DNA of 64,000 nt from Actibacterium pelagium (GCF_002285415.1 NZ_NSBU01000007.1:560501-624500); one strand, 5' to 3'; positions 17,524-27,102 are shown, numbered from the stretch's first letter. The notes: generated by a model from the sequence alone, not told the origin. Program-made: numbers and translations.

Positions 17524-18656
17524 GATTCCACCTCTGTCTCGGTTGCATTGTGGCTGCGCTTTGTCCCTTGGCTGATAAAGAGCAGGCCAATGGCCATCAG
17601 GACACCAATAATCGGCGACAGGTAAACCACCGGCCAGCTCTTGTCAGATTGACGGGCCAGATCCGAAGCTGCGTTGTCGATCAGTTGCAGGACAATCAGC
17701 AGAAAGATCGCAAATGCGATCTGGCGACCAAAGCCGAAGCGGCTGTATTGGCCAAGCATCAGTGCTGCAAAGCCGATCATTGCCCCGGCCAATGCAAGGA
17801 ACGGCTGTGCGATCCGGGCGTGGCCTTCGTATAGGAACTCCGCCCTTGAGCTGTTCATATGATGAACCTGCCAAGGTGTGGGGGTGATCAATTCTTGCGT
17901 CGATAGCTCTTCGATCCTGACGTTTCTGCGGCCTGTGTCGGCAAGTCCCTGAAGGTCATAAACAGCGTCCTTGAAGCGCGTGGTTGTCAAGCGCTGGTCC
18001 GACGTGCGCAAAGTTTGCGAGGTCCCTTCGAACATAATCAGCTTCAGGCCCTCTTCACTGGGAACGAGAAGCGCTTGGTTGGCGATATAGGTGATCTGCC
18101 GCGCTTCATTGCTGGCATCCAGAAGGTAGACGCCGTTCAACTGTCCCTGATCGGTGATCTCACCCACAAAAAAGGTGATCCCGTTGCCGGGGTGGATGAA
18201 ACGGCCCTCACGCAGCAGTTTTGCGGCGTCGTTGTTGGCGATCGCCTGTCGTCGGTCGGCCAGTTCGCTGCGGCTGATGGGAACAAGGATATGGTTCAGA
18301 ATGCTGATGAGCACGGTCACCATAAGCCCAAACACCACCACCGCGCGCATCATTCGGAAGGGTGAGAACCCCATAGAGCGGGCAACCACCAGCTCGCTTT
18401 CACTGGACATGCGGTTGATGACAAATATGGTCGCGGTGAACGCGGAAATTGGCAGCACAAGGCGAATGACATTCGGCAGTGCCAGCGCGGTGAACTCCAG
18501 AAAGACGCTCGCGGATTGGCCATCGCCAATCAGCTCTTCGAAAAGCAACGCAGCGCGGTTGACCCAATAAACGGACACAAGAACAAGAGAGAAGAAACCA
18601 AACAGCAATGTCAGCTGTGACAGAAGATATCGGTCAAAGGTTTTCACTGGGTCCAT
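17520..18656 (-). CDS. lptF: LPS export ABC transporter permease LptF
   Basis: LptF is the partner permease of LptG. The 378-residue product from ATG 18656 (MDPVKTFDRYLL) has the YjgP/YjgQ topology: N-terminal helices, the conserved coupling region RSMGFSPFRMMRA (about 97-109), a periplasmic domain and three C-terminal helices. A longer frame to 18722 adds 22 residues not typical of the family. It is the first gene of the lpt-surA-pdxA-rsmA operon, divergent from pepA. Confidence 0.92.
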   Translation of the reverse strand: MDPVKTFDRYLLSQLTLLFGFFSLVLVSVYWVNRAALLFEELIGDGQSASVFLEFTALALPNVIRLVLPISAFTATIFVINRMSSESELVVARSMGFSPFRMMRAVVVFGLMVTVLISILNHILVPISRSELADRRQAIANNDAAKLLREGRFIHPGNGITFFVGEITDQGQLNGVYLLDASNEARQITYIANQALLVPSEEGLKLIMFEGTSQTLRTSDQRLTTTRFKDAVYDLQGLADTGRRNVRIEELSTQELITPTPWQVHHMNSSRAEFLYEGHARIAQPFLALAGAMIGFAALMLGQYSRFGFGRQIAFAIFLLIVLQLIDNAASDLARQSDKSWPVVYLSPIIGVLMAIGLLFISQGTKRSHNATETEVES

Positions 18657-18773
18657 CCCAAGGTTCAATCTGCGGGCGACCCTAGACCAAATGACAGATG
18701 GGTGAAACTCATAACTGGTCAAGGTGGCGGGCAGCCGCTAGGTATTTGATAAAGCCAAAATCGGAGAGACTTC
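18657..18773. promoter_or_regulatory. Divergent promoter region lptF / pepA
   Basis: These 117 bp separate the divergent lptF operon and pepA and must contain both promoters. No clear operator was seen. The sequence GGAGAG lies just before the pepA start as a ribosome-binding site. Confidence 0.45.
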
Positions 18774-20240
18774 ATGACAACGCCCCCCTCGATTTCCATC
18801 GTCGAACTGGATCTGGATGCCATTGCCTCGGCAACTGGGCGGGTCGCCCTGTTTATCAATGCCGAGGGCAAGATGGACCCCGCTGCACGTCGGGTGAACA
18901 AGCTGTCGAAAGGCGGTGTTCAACGCGCCTTAGGTAGCAAGGCCTTCGAGAAGCTGAAATCGGGCGGTGTGATCTCATTGACCTTCCCGCCGCAGATGGA
19001 AGCCAAAGCAATTGATATCGTTAAGCTAGAGCGGCGTCCCTCGGTTTCCGAGGCGCGCAAGGCAGGTGCCGCGCTGGCACAGCTTCGCGGCGAGGATGAT
19101 GTGCTTCTTTTGGCGGGTTCGGCCCCAAAGGCTGCGGAAATCGGTCTGGGCTTCGCCCTGCGGGCCTATGACTTCACCGACCACAAGACCGCAGATGCCC
19201 CGGTTACGGGCACTGTGACTTTGGCCGTAACGAAACCGGATGACATTGCCGATGACGCCGCGGTTGGCGCTGCAATCGCAGAGGGTGTATTCTTCACGCG
19301 TGATCTTGTGAACGAACCTGCAAACGTGCTGACCACGCAAAACTTCGCGGACAGGCTGGTTGCCATGAAGGACATCGGGCTGAAGGTCGAGGTTCTGGAA
19401 GAGGCCGAACTGGAAAAGCTTGGCATGGGCGCGCTGCTTGGGGTCGGGCAGGGCTCTGAAAGCCCGTCGAAGGTTGTCGTGATGCAGTGGAATGGCGGCG
19501 GAGATGAGGCCCCCTTTGCGCTGGTTGGCAAAGGTGTTGTCTTTGATACTGGCGGCATCAGCCTGAAACCCGCAGGTGGCATGGAAGACATGACCATGGA
19601 TATGGGCGGTGCGGGTACCGTTGCAGGTGTCATGCGCGCGATCGCTTTGCGGAAGGCCAAGGCCAATGTTGTCGGCCTTGTAGGCCTCGTCGAAAACATG
19701 CCTGACGCGCTTGCACAGCGTCCGGGCGATGTTGTGACCTCGATGAAGGGTGACACGATCGAGGTTATCAACACAGACGCCGAAGGCCGTTTGGTTCTGG
19801 CCGATGTGCTATGGTACACGCAGGAACGGTTCAAACCTTCGGGGATCATTGATCTGGCGACGCTGACAGGCGCGATCATCATCGGCCTTGGGCATGAAAA
19901 CGCGGGTGTGTTCTCGAATGACGACGACCTGTCCAAAGCCTTCTTGAAAGCGGCCGAGACCGAGGAAGAAGGCGCATGGCGCATGCCGATGGGGCAGGCC
20001 TATGACGACAAGCTGAAGTCGCGCATTGCCGACATGATGAATGTCGGCGGGCGGGATGCGGGCTCTATCACGGCGGCGCAGTTCCTGAAGCGCTTCGTCA
20101 AGGACGAGACGCCTTGGATTCACCTGGATATTGCCGGTGTTGCTTCGGTCAAAACGCCGACAACTTTCGCGCCGAAAGGGGCAACTGGCTGGGGCGTGCG
20201 TGCGCTTGATCGTCTGATCCGCGACAAGTTCGAGGTCTGA
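18774..20240 (+). CDS. pepA: Leucyl aminopeptidase (M17)
   Basis: This is a cytosolic zinc/manganese aminopeptidase of family M17, 488 residues. The C-terminal catalytic domain carries the hallmark NTDAEGRLVLADVLWY (about residues 333-348), the metal-binding Lys/Asp block VGKGVVFDTGGISLKP and MEDMTMDMGGAGTVAGVM. The N-terminal domain (about 1-165) is the hexamerisation/regulatory part. It is followed directly by holC with a TGATG junction, an arrangement also found in enterobacteria. Confidence 0.95.
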   Translation: MTTPPSISIVELDLDAIASATGRVALFINAEGKMDPAARRVNKLSKGGVQRALGSKAFEKLKSGGVISLTFPPQMEAKAIDIVKLERRPSVSEARKAGAALAQLRGEDDVLLLAGSAPKAAEIGLGFALRAYDFTDHKTADAPVTGTVTLAVTKPDDIADDAAVGAAIAEGVFFTRDLVNEPANVLTTQNFADRLVAMKDIGLKVEVLEEAELEKLGMGALLGVGQGSESPSKVVVMQWNGGGDEAPFALVGKGVVFDTGGISLKPAGGMEDMTMDMGGAGTVAGVMRAIALRKAKANVVGLVGLVENMPDALAQRPGDVVTSMKGDTIEVINTDAEGRLVLADVLWYTQERFKPSGIIDLATLTGAIIIGLGHENAGVFSNDDDLSKAFLKAAETEEEGAWRMPMGQAYDDKLKSRIADMMNVGGRDAGSITAAQFLKRFVKDETPWIHLDIAGVASVKTPTTFAPKGATGWGVRALDRLIRDKFEV

Positions 20241-20701
20241 TGGGCGCTGCGTATTTCTATCACCTGACCCGCGCACCGCTGGAAGCGACGTTGCCCATGC
20301 TGCTGGAGAAATCTCTGGCAGCAGGCTGGCGCGTTGTTGTGCGCGGAACAACCCCGGACAGGATGCGCTGGCTGGACGAACGGCTTTGGCTGCGACCTGA
20401 GGATGGGTTTCTGCCCCATGGCGTTGCAGGTACTGGCTTTGACGCCGATCAGCCGGTTTTGCTGACGACTGACAATGCGGCCCCAAATGGGGCGGCGTGC
20501 TTGATGTCCGTGGACGGGGCAGAAATCAGTGCTGAAGACTGTGAAGGCTCTGAACGGGTCTGCATCCTGTTCGACGGCAACGACCCAGAGGCGGTGCAGC
20601 ATGCGCGCGGCCAGTGGAAGTTGCTGACCGGTCAGGGTGTGGCTGCGCAATACTGGTCCGAGGAATCGGGCCGGTGGGAGAAAAAGGCAGACTCAGCCTA
20701 A
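20240..20701 (+). CDS. holC: DNA polymerase III chi subunit
   Basis: The chi subunit links the clamp loader to single-stranded-DNA-binding protein. The 153-residue product shows the HolC pattern FYHLTRAPLEATLPMLLEKSLAAG at its start, the DERLW motif (about 46-50), a middle segment on liability of numbers of Ala/Gly, and the C-terminal FDGNDPEAVQHARGQWK block. It starts within the stop of pepA (TGATG), so the two are co-translated. Confidence 0.93.
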   Translation: MGAAYFYHLTRAPLEATLPMLLEKSLAAGWRVVVRGTTPDRMRWLDERLWLRPEDGFLPHGVAGTGFDADQPVLLTTDNAAPNGAACLMSVDGAEISAEDCEGSERVCILFDGNDPEAVQHARGQWKLLTGQGVAAQYWSEESGRWEKKADSA

Positions 20702-20717
20702 GCTGTCTCGGTCCAGA

Positions 20718-21299
20718 TTATCTTTGCAGGATTAGGGTGCCGTTGTTGAAGGTCACCGTGTCGAACCGCTGCAAATAGGCCATGCCCAGAAGCGATGTGT
20801 CCAAATCGCCTTCGTTCACCCATGCACGGACATTGCGATCCACGATCGGGCCGATGGCAATCGTATCCAGCCGGACAGGGGCCGTGCGGACCATCCCATT
20901 TGCCGTGCTTGCCTGACCGGTGAACCGAAGATCGTTTTCGCTGAACCCGGCCTTTCGGGCGTCGGCCCGGCTTAGAACGATACTGGTCGCGCCGGTGTCG
21001 ACGACGAAATCGACCTCGGTATCGTTGATAGTGACCGTCAGGTAGTAATGGCCGTCGAAGGACCGGGGCACCTCGATCCGACCGCTGTCTTCGAACACGG
21101 ACTGCCGGGGGGATAGGTCACTGCGGATGTCACTCCAAAGTCCGTAACCGGCGATGAAGCCAAGGAAGATCATCCCCCAGATCGATAGCTGCTGCATCGT
21201 CTTGCCAAGGTTCTGGCGCGACGACAGCAGAAAGCTGCCTCCGATGGCGATCAGAAGCACGACAAGGTAAATCAGGCGACCGATTTCATTTTCGGACAT
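20718..21299 (-). CDS. Retropepsin-like clan AA aspartic protease
   Basis: This 193-residue membrane-anchored protein has N-terminal hydrophobic segments (about 8-24 and 37-53) and a C-terminal retropepsin-like domain with the active-site motif VDTGATSIVLS (about 115-125) and the flap-side GMAYLQRFDTV. It matches the bacterial TIGR02281-type aspartic protease family, in which a dimer forms the active site in the periplasm. The physiological substrate is unknown. Confidence 0.87.
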   Translation of the reverse strand: MSENEIGRLIYLVVLLIAIGGSFLLSSRQNLGKTMQQLSIWGMIFLGFIAGYGLWSDIRSDLSPRQSVFEDSGRIEVPRSFDGHYYLTVTINDTEVDFVVDTGATSIVLSRADARKAGFSENDLRFTGQASTANGMVRTAPVRLDTIAIGPIVDRNVRAWVNEGDLDTSLLGMAYLQRFDTVTFNNGTLILQR

Positions 21300-21356
21300 T
21301 GGGGCTCCTTCAAGTGGTGCTCTTTATGTAGGCATCATCGCGAAGGTTTGCAGGTC

Positions 21357-21980
21357 TCAGACCGGAACAAGGCCAAAATCGCGCAATCCGTCCAAAACGA
21401 ACTGAACCGACAGGGCCGCCAGCAGCATCCCCAGCAAGCGTGTGACCACGTTGATCCCGGTGCGACCCAAGGCGCGTTCCAGCAGACCCGAGGTCAGGAA
21501 GAACAGCATCGTCATGGCCAACACGCCCAGCATGATCAGGATAACCACGGCGATCTGACCCCAGTCGCCCGAAGATTCACCCGTCAGCAGGATCATCGTT
21601 GCGATAGAGCCGGGGCCTGCAATCAGCGGCGTGGCCAATGGGAAGACAGAGGGATCGGGATGAGGTTCTTCCTCTGCCTGATCTTCACGGCGCTTGGTGC
21701 GGCGCTCAAAGAGCATTTCCAGAGCGGTCAGGAACAAAAGCAATCCGCCTGAAATCCGGAAGGCCGCCATCGAGATGCCGACGAAGCCCAGTACAGCCTC
21801 GCCGAGCAAGGCGAACAGGGTCAGCACAAACGCGGCGATAAACAGCGAACGCAGGGCAACAGCCCGACGCTGCGCGGCGGGTTGGCCTTGTGTCAATGCG
21901 ACGAAAATCGGGGTCAGCCCAATCGGATCAATGATCACGAAGAGCGTTGCAAAAACGGTCAGATAGAATGTCGGGTCCAT
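21357..21980 (-). CDS. MarC-family integral membrane protein
   Basis: A 207-residue polytopic protein with about six hydrophobic spans, characteristic MarC/UPF0056 elements FVIIDPIGLTPIFVALT (about 14-30) and PLIAGPGSIATMILL. MarC proteins were once linked to multiple antibiotic resistance, but their function remains unknown. It is downstream of the ABC-F gene on the same strand with a 51-bp gap. Confidence 0.9.
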   Translation of the reverse strand: MDPTFYLTVFATLFVIIDPIGLTPIFVALTQGQPAAQRRAVALRSLFIAAFVLTLFALLGEAVLGFVGISMAAFRISGGLLLFLTALEMLFERRTKRREDQAEEEPHPDPSVFPLATPLIAGPGSIATMILLTGESSGDWGQIAVVILIMLGVLAMTMLFFLTSGLLERALGRTGINVVTRLLGMLLAALSVQFVLDGLRDFGLVPV

Positions 21981-22031
21981 TTCCGCCTCCTGCTGCCAGT
22001 TGAATCACGGTCGCCGGGGTTTGCCAAGAGC

Positions 22032-23879
22032 TTATGCCTCGGCCGTTTCCAGCTTTTCGAGAGCGTCCATCCATAAGGCTTCGGCCCGGTCAAGGCCATC
22101 CATCACCTCGGCATGCTTCTTCCGCCATTTGGCGACCTCGTCACCCTTGCCGGGTTCGTACAGAGTGGGGTCGGCCAGAATACCATCCAGCTTTTCCTTC
22201 ATCTCGGTCAGCTTTTCGACGCGAGCCTCGCATTTCCGGACCTCGGACCGCAGCGCAAGGATATCATCACGCGACGCGCGTTTCGGCTTGGCGGTCGGGG
22301 TGGTCTTCTCGGCGGGTTTGTCCGAGGTCAGCAGCAGCTTGCGATAGGATTCAAGGTCGTCGTCATAGGGCGTAACGCGCCCGTCCCTTACCAGCCAAAG
22401 CCGGTCGGCGACCATCGACAGCAGGTGCATATCGTGGCTGACCAGGATCACCGCGCCGCTATAGGCCGTCAACGCCTCGACCAGCGCCTCGCGGCTTTCG
22501 ATATCAAGGTGGTTGGTGGGCTCGTCGAGGATCAGCATGTGCGGTGCATCAAGTGTGGCCAGCAACAGCGACAGACGTGCCTTCTGACCACCAGACAGAC
22601 GTCCGACCACGGTGTCCGCCTGATCCGGGCCAAGGCCGAACCCAGCAAGTTTGGCGCGCAGCTTCGATTGGTGCACGTCGGGTCGTTCCCGCTGGATGTG
22701 CTGCAAGGGGGTTTCGTCGACATGCAACTCATCCACCTGATGCTGCGCGAAATAGCCGATCCGCAGTTTTGAGGCTTTTGTGACGCGTCCGCCCATCGGG
22801 GAAAGCCTGTCTGACAGCAGCTTCGATAGGGTCGACTTGCCCTGACCGTTCTTGCCAAGCAGCGCGATCCGGTCGTCCTGATCGATCCGCAGGTTCAGGC
22901 GAGACAGAACAACAGTGTCACCATACCCGACCGAAGCGCTTTCGGTCGCAACGATGGGCGGTGATAGCTCTTCGGGTTCGGGGAAGGTGAATACAACACG
23001 CGCAGCCTCTTCCGGGGCCGTGATGGGCTGCATCTTTTCCAGCATCTTCACGCGGCTTTGGGCCTGTTTCGCCTTGGTCGCCTTGGCCTTGAACCGGTCG
23101 ACAAAACTTTGCAGATGAGCGCGGCGCGCCTCTTGTTTCTTGGCTTGGGCGGCCTGCACAGCGCGCTGTTCGGCCCGTTGGCGGGCGAACTGGTCATAAG
23201 GACCTTGCCACAGTGTCAGCTTGCGATTGTCCAGATGCAGGATCGCACCGACAGCGCGGTTCAGCAGGCCGCGGTCGTGGCTGATGATCAGGACAGTGTG
23301 AGGATACTTCGCCAGATAGCTTTCCAGCCATAGCGCGCCTTCGAGGTCCAGATAGTTGGTCGGTTCGTCAAGCAGCAACAGGTCGGGCTGAGAGAACAGA
23401 ACAGCTGCAAGCGCGACGCGCATCCGCCATCCGCCCGAAAAGGCAGAGCAGGGCATCTTCTGCTCGTCGGCATCAAACCCGAGACCGCGCAGAATTGACG
23501 ACGCCCGGCCCTCTGCCGACCATGCGTCAATATCGGCAAGCCGCGTCTGAATTTCAGCGATCCTGCCGGGGTCACTTGCCGTTTCGGCCTCTGCCATCAA
23601 TTCGGCGCGTTCGGTGTCGGCCGCCAGAACCGTATCCAGCAAAGACGTCTCGGACGAGGGGACCTCTTGGGCGACACCACCGATGCGGGCGCGGGCAGGC
23701 AGAGAGATCTGACCGCCTTCCAGCGACAGCTCTTGGCGGATCAGTCGGAAGAGGGTGGTTTTACCCGCCCCGTTCCGGCCAACCAGACCCACCTTATGGC
23801 CCGTAGGAATGGTGGCGCTGGCCCCTTCGAACAGGGGGCGGCCTTCGATAGAGTAAGTGATGTCGCTGATCTTAAGCAT
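22032..23879 (-). CDS. ABC-F family ATPase (Uup/YheS-like)
   Basis: A 615-residue protein with two nucleotide-binding domains and no membrane spans. Domain 1 has [14 protein letters not shown] and [11 protein letters not shown]; domain 2 has [20 protein letters not shown] and [12 protein letters not shown] charged interdomain linker (about 235-275) and a C-terminal coiled coil (about 535-610) are typical of ABC-F proteins, which act on the ribosome or on DNA rather than in transport. The ATG at 23879 ([13 protein letters not shown]) is the family-typical start. It is divergent from ndk. Confidence 0.92.
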   Translation of the reverse strand: MLKISDITYSIEGRPLFEGASATIPTGHKVGLVGRNGAGKTTLFRLIRQELSLEGGQISLPARARIGGVAQEVPSSETSLLDTVLAADTERAELMAEAETASDPGRIAEIQTRLADIDAWSAEGRASSILRGLGFDADEQKMPCSAFSGGWRMRVALAAVLFSQPDLLLLDEPTNYLDLEGALWLESYLAKYPHTVLIISHDRGLLNRAVGAILHLDNRKLTLWQGPYDQFARQRAEQRAVQAAQAKKQEARRAHLQSFVDRFKAKATKAKQAQSRVKMLEKMQPITAPEEAARVVFTFPEPEELSPPIVATESASVGYGDTVVLSRLNLRIDQDDRIALLGKNGQGKSTLSKLLSDRLSPMGGRVTKASKLRIGYFAQHQVDELHVDETPLQHIQRERPDVHQSKLRAKLAGFGLGPDQADTVVGRLSGGQKARLSLLLATLDAPHMLILDEPTNHLDIESREALVEALTAYSGAVILVSHDMHLLSMVADRLWLVRDGRVTPYDDDLESYRKLLLTSDKPAEKTTPTAKPKRASRDDILALRSEVRKCEARVEKLTEMKEKLDGILADPTLYEPGKGDEVAKWRKKHAEVMDGLDRAEALWMDALEKLETAEA

Positions 23880-23990
23880 AACGCCCGTGTGCCGCAGGGC
23901 GCAGGCGGCGTCAATCACCGCTTTTCAAGTCAGTCATCCCATGTTAGTGGGGCGCCAATTTCCAACTTCCGTGCCTTAGGAGGCTTAGAC

Positions 23991-24413
23991 ATGGCTATTC
24001 AACGCACCTTCTCGATCGTTAAACCCGACGCAACCAAGCGTAACCTGACCGGCGCCATCAACGCCAAGCTGGAAGCTGCTGGCCTGCGCATCATCGCGCA
24101 AAAGCGCATCCACCTGACCAAAGCGCAAGCTGGCGTTTTCTACGCTGTGCACGCAGAGCGCCCCTTCTACGACGAACTGTGCGAGTTCATGGCATCCGAG
24201 CCGATCGTCGTTCAGGTTCTGGAAGGTGAAGACGCCATCGCGAAAAACCGTGAAGTCATGGGCGCCACCAACCCGGCAGAAGCTGCTGAAGGCACCATCC
24301 GTAAAGAGTTCGCGCTGTCGATCGGCGAAAACTCTGTCCACGGTTCGGACGCAGAAGAAACCGCGGCCGTTGAGATCGCGTACTTCTTCTCGGGCCTCGA
24401 GCTGGTTGGCTAA
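23991..24413 (+). CDS. ndk: Nucleoside diphosphate kinase
   Basis: Ndk balances nucleoside triphosphate pools by phosphotransfer through a phosphohistidine. The 140-residue product begins [18 protein letters not shown], and the active-site histidine lies in NSVHGSD (about 117). AGGAGG precedes the ATG at 23991 at good spacing. Codon use is biased to frequent codons, as expected for a highly expressed gene. It is a single-gene unit ending in a strong terminator. Confidence 0.97.
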   Translation: MAIQRTFSIVKPDATKRNLTGAINAKLEAAGLRIIAQKRIHLTKAQAGVFYAVHAERPFYDELCEFMASEPIVVQVLEGEDAIAKNREVMGATNPAEAAEGTIRKEFALSIGENSVHGSDAEETAAVEIAYFFSGLELVG

Positions 24414-24435
24414 ACCTAGGCCATACTAATTTCGG

Positions 24436-24465
24436 AAACCCGGGCCGTCGCGCCCGGGTTTTTTT
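24436..24465 (+). terminator. Rho-independent terminator after ndk
   Basis: A 7-bp GC stem (CCCGGGC with GCCCGGG, 6-nt loop), flanked by AAA and a run of seven T, lies 22 bp after the ndk stop. A textbook intrinsic terminator. Confidence 0.92.
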
Positions 24466-24525
24466 ATGCTTCACAGTCAGTGTCTTCCGGCTTAGCGTTC
24501 ACCGAAACGAAAAAGGGAAGTCGCT

Positions 24526-25275
24526 ATGAAATGTGCAATCGTCACCGGAGCCGCCAGAGGAATTGGATTGGCCACTGCGCGCCAGCTGCTTGCCGATGGA
24601 TGGAAGGTCGCTCTGGTTGACCGCGACGCGGAAGCTTTGGAAACCGATGCGGCTGTATTGGGGGAAAACGCCCGCACCTTCCTGTGCGATGTTTCCGATT
24701 CAGATCAAATTGATCGTATGATTTCATCGGTTCTGGAATGGACGGGCCGGATCGATGGGTTGGTGAACAACGCAGGCGTCGCCGACTTTGGCCCGATTGA
24801 AGAGACTAATTTCGATCGTTGGCGCACCGTGATGGAAACCAATCTGGACGGTGTCTTTCTTTGCAGCCAGGCGGCGGCTCCGGCTTTGAGGGAAAGCGGT
24901 GGGGCCATTGTGAATATCGCCAGCATCTCGGGGCTGCGCGCCTCGACCCTGAGGGTGGCCTATGGCACGTCCAAGGCGGCGGTGATCCAGCTGACGAAGC
25001 AGCAGGCGGCGGAACTGGGAGAGTTCAATGTTCGGGCCAATTGTGTTTGCCCAGGGCCGGTCCGGACAAAACTGGCGATGGCTGTCCACTCGCAAGAGAT
25101 CATCGATGCGTATCACGATGCGATCCCCCTGAACCGGTACGGCTCCGAACAAGAGATTGCGAATGTGATCGCGTTCCTGTGCTCGGAAAAAGCCAGCTAT
25201 GTCACGGGTCAGGTTATCGCCGTGGATGGCGGGTTCGAGTCGACCGGGGTCGGTCTACCAGCGCTGCGCGCCTAA
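24526..25275 (+). CDS. SDR-family oxidoreductase
   Basis: A 249-residue classical short-chain dehydrogenase/reductase. It has the cofactor motif TGAARGIG (about 7-14), NNAGVADFG, the catalytic Ser in NIASISGLR and the YGTSK catalytic Tyr/Lys pair. Asp after the second beta strand (LVDRDAE) suggests NAD rather than NADP. The substrate is unknown. The stop overlaps the convergent TfoX-like gene by 4 bp. Confidence 0.88.
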   Translation: MKCAIVTGAARGIGLATARQLLADGWKVALVDRDAEALETDAAVLGENARTFLCDVSDSDQIDRMISSVLEWTGRIDGLVNNAGVADFGPIEETNFDRWRTVMETNLDGVFLCSQAAAPALRESGGAIVNIASISGLRASTLRVAYGTSKAAVIQLTKQQAAELGEFNVRANCVCPGPVRTKLAMAVHSQEIIDAYHDAIPLNRYGSEQEIANVIAFLCSEKASYVTGQVIAVDGGFESTGVGLPALRA

Positions 25276-25601
25276 GGGCACTTGACCACACCGATCTCAT
25301 CCAGTGTTTTTTCCAATGCTGAAAAGGCTTTAGGCTGCGACGTTGATTTGATTTTGTCGAAGCGGACGCGCAGTGCGTCCTTTTCCTTGCCTTTGCAGTC
25401 GTTCCACGGACGGCCCTGAAGGCCCATCTCGATCACGTAGTAACCGATGAAATGGGGGCGGTGCCCGTTTTCTAGAAGTTTGCGATAGGCCGCGTCTGTA
25501 CCGATCTCTCGCAATTGCTCTGCCGTGGAGATGCCAACCTTGCGGAAGGCCTCTTCCATAGCGGGGCCAAGATTTCGGATTGAAGACACAGGGTTCGCCA
25601 C
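25272..25601 (-). CDS. TfoX C-terminal-domain protein
   Basis: This 109-residue protein carries only the TfoX/Sxy C-terminal helical domain (NLGPAMEEAFRKVGI, then TDAAYRKLLENG and FIGYYVIEMGLQGRPWND). TfoX controls competence in gammaproteobacteria, but stand-alone C-terminal domains in alphaproteobacteria have no established role. The helix-hairpin-helix-like N-terminal motif suggests nucleic-acid contact. Confidence 0.85.
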   Translation of the reverse strand: MANPVSSIRNLGPAMEEAFRKVGISTAEQLREIGTDAAYRKLLENGHRPHFIGYYVIEMGLQGRPWNDCKGKEKDALRVRFDKIKSTSQPKAFSALEKTLDEIGVVKCP

Positions 25602-25652
25602 GTGCGGGTCCTTTCAGCCCGCAGGATAGCCCCCGCTGCCTAAATTGAAACC

Positions 25653-25808
25653 CTAGAAGCTGGCCCAGTCCTGAAAGCGGCTGGGGCATTTTGGCGTGTC
25701 TACCTCACGGCGATCACGCTGACGGCTGGCATCCATATGGGACGGGTTAGTAATCGAATTATTAGATGCCTGATTGGGCAACTCGGGGGTCTTTTGATCA
25801 GTGTGCAT
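25653..25808 (-). CDS. 51-residue hydrophilic hypothetical protein
   Basis: A short frame from ATG 25808 is preceded by GCAGGAG and a 5-6 nt A/T spacer, the best ribosome-binding site in this region. The product is hydrophilic, rich in Asn, Asp, Arg and Pro (for example DASRQRDRREVDTP), with no signal or membrane segment and no recognised family. The strong RBS is the main support; a conserved homologue would be needed to be sure. It is followed by the TfoX-like gene 51 bp downstream. Confidence 0.45.
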   Translation of the reverse strand: MHTDQKTPELPNQASNNSITNPSHMDASRQRDRREVDTPKCPSRFQDWASF

Positions 25809-26044
25809 TTTTTCACTCCTGCCATGATTGACGTACGAGTAAATTATCATGAAATCGTTATATTCCTGATGCTTGGCTGATCATTCTTCCCGGGGCATTG
25901 ATATAATTTCGTGACCCAAACGTAAGGTTCTTGGGACATTCGGATAGGTTTTCGTACAAAGGTGGGGGGCTCTATCCGAACTGGCCAATGTGTCTGTTAC
26001 AGCGGCCAGTTCCTTGTTTTCAACCATGGCATTGCGATTCGTTC
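25809..26044. other. AT-rich intergenic region with a hairpin after comE
   Basis: No gene is seen in these 236 bases. A perfect 8-bp inverted repeat (AACTGGCC at 25979-25986, GGCCAGTT at 26004-26011) lies 34 bp beyond the comE stop and may be the 3'-end hairpin of the nine-gene operon, though no T-run follows on the minus strand. The remaining AT-rich part probably holds the promoter of the small gene at 25653-25808. Confidence 0.45.
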
Positions 26045-26599
26045 TTAAGACTGAACCGCGTCCATGAAGCGATCACGAATGGTGATCGGGTTCGTTTTGA
26101 TCACGGGCACCTGTACGTTGCCGCTGTCGCATTTTGATACGATGACGGTCATTTTCTTCGATGCCAAAGCGGCCTTCAGTGCCTCTGGCGTTTCTTCGTC
26201 AGAGACCTCAACAACGTTCTCGCAACCGCAAGCGCTGGCCACAGCCGCCAAAGAGGTTTTGCCGCCTGCATAGGTCGGTTGATCCCCAGTTGATCCGTAA
26301 GAGCCATTGTCCACGATCAGCAGGATGTAGTTGTCTTGCGGGTTGTTCCCGATCGTTGAGAGCGTCGCCAGATTTGTCAGGACCGATCCATCTCCGTCGA
26401 TGGAAATCACCGGTTTGTTCTGCGCTAGGGCCAGTCCGAACCCGATTGAGCTGGCCAGTCCCATTGTTCCGAGCATGTAGAAATTGGTGGGCTGGTCGTC
26501 CAGCGCATGCAGTTCCTGGCTTGGCGCACCAATGTTGCAGACGACAAGCTGGTCAGAGATCACCGGGATCAGTGTTTTCAGAAGGTCGTGACGTATCAT
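26045..26599 (-). CDS. comE: Sulfopyruvate decarboxylase, beta subunit
   Basis: ComE is the TPP-binding subunit of sulfopyruvate decarboxylase, converting sulfopyruvate to sulfoacetaldehyde and CO2. The 184-residue product carries the TPP motif starting GDGSVLTN (about 69-76) and ending in the NGSYGSTG region. The split of a TPP enzyme into an alpha subunit (next gene upstream, ATGA overlap) and this beta subunit is the ComDE layout. Phosphonopyruvate decarboxylase is a close relative and would be the main alternative, but the nearby xsc, pta and soeABC genes favour the sulfonate reaction. Last gene of the operon from 34846. Confidence 0.88.
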   Translation of the reverse strand: MIRHDLLKTLIPVISDQLVVCNIGAPSQELHALDDQPTNFYMLGTMGLASSIGFGLALAQNKPVISIDGDGSVLTNLATLSTIGNNPQDNYILLIVDNGSYGSTGDQPTYAGGKTSLAAVASACGCENVVEVSDEETPEALKAALASKKMTVIVSKCDSGNVQVPVIKTNPITIRDRFMDAVQS

Positions 26600-27102
26600 G
26601 TTGCGGTCCTCCAGAATGTGGCGTCAGTCAGGATGGCGACAGGTTTGCTACACATCTGCGCGTGGTTCAGGATCCCAGGCAGTTCCTCGACATCTTCGGG
26701 TCGGTGGAAGTGATAGGTCGGGATGTGAAGCTGGTTCAGGATCGCCTTGGTGTGCAGGGCCATCTCGACCTGACAGGCGACGGGTTCTCCGACTTCACCA
26801 CGGTAGCTGATCAGCATGGGTAGGGGGATCTGGTAGAACTGGATCAGTGTCGCCAGCGTGTTCACCACAACACCAAGCGCCGTGTTCTGCATGAAGATCG
26901 CCGGGCGTCCACCGCCAAGATAGGCACCCGCGCACAGGCCCATGCCTTCGTCTTCCTTGTTGGACGGTACATGTTTAATTGCTGGGGTCTGATCAAGAAC
27001 CTCGATCACGCCCGCAAGCTGTTTGCACGGAACCGAGGTGACAAAATCCACCCCGTTATCGACGAAATCGCCGATGATCCGTCTGTCGATGTCTTTGGCC
27101 AT
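26596..27102 (-). CDS. comD: Sulfopyruvate decarboxylase, alpha subunit
   Basis: This 168-residue protein is the PYR-domain half of a TPP-dependent decarboxylase. The cofactor-activating glutamate lies in HVPSNKEDEG (about 45-53), followed by the GLCAGAYLGG loop and the substrate-side SYRGEVGEP. Together with ComE it forms one active site across the subunit interface. It starts 8 bp after the 2-hydroxyacid dehydrogenase gene, which would supply sulfopyruvate. The free alpha/beta subunit form is typical for sulfopyruvate decarboxylases of methanogens and roseobacters. Confidence 0.88.
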   Translation of the reverse strand: MAKDIDRRIIGDFVDNGVDFVTSVPCKQLAGVIEVLDQTPAIKHVPSNKEDEGMGLCAGAYLGGGRPAIFMQNTALGVVVNTLATLIQFYQIPLPMLISYRGEVGEPVACQVEMALHTKAILNQLHIPTYHFHRPEDVEELPGILNHAQMCSKPVAILTDATFWRTAT

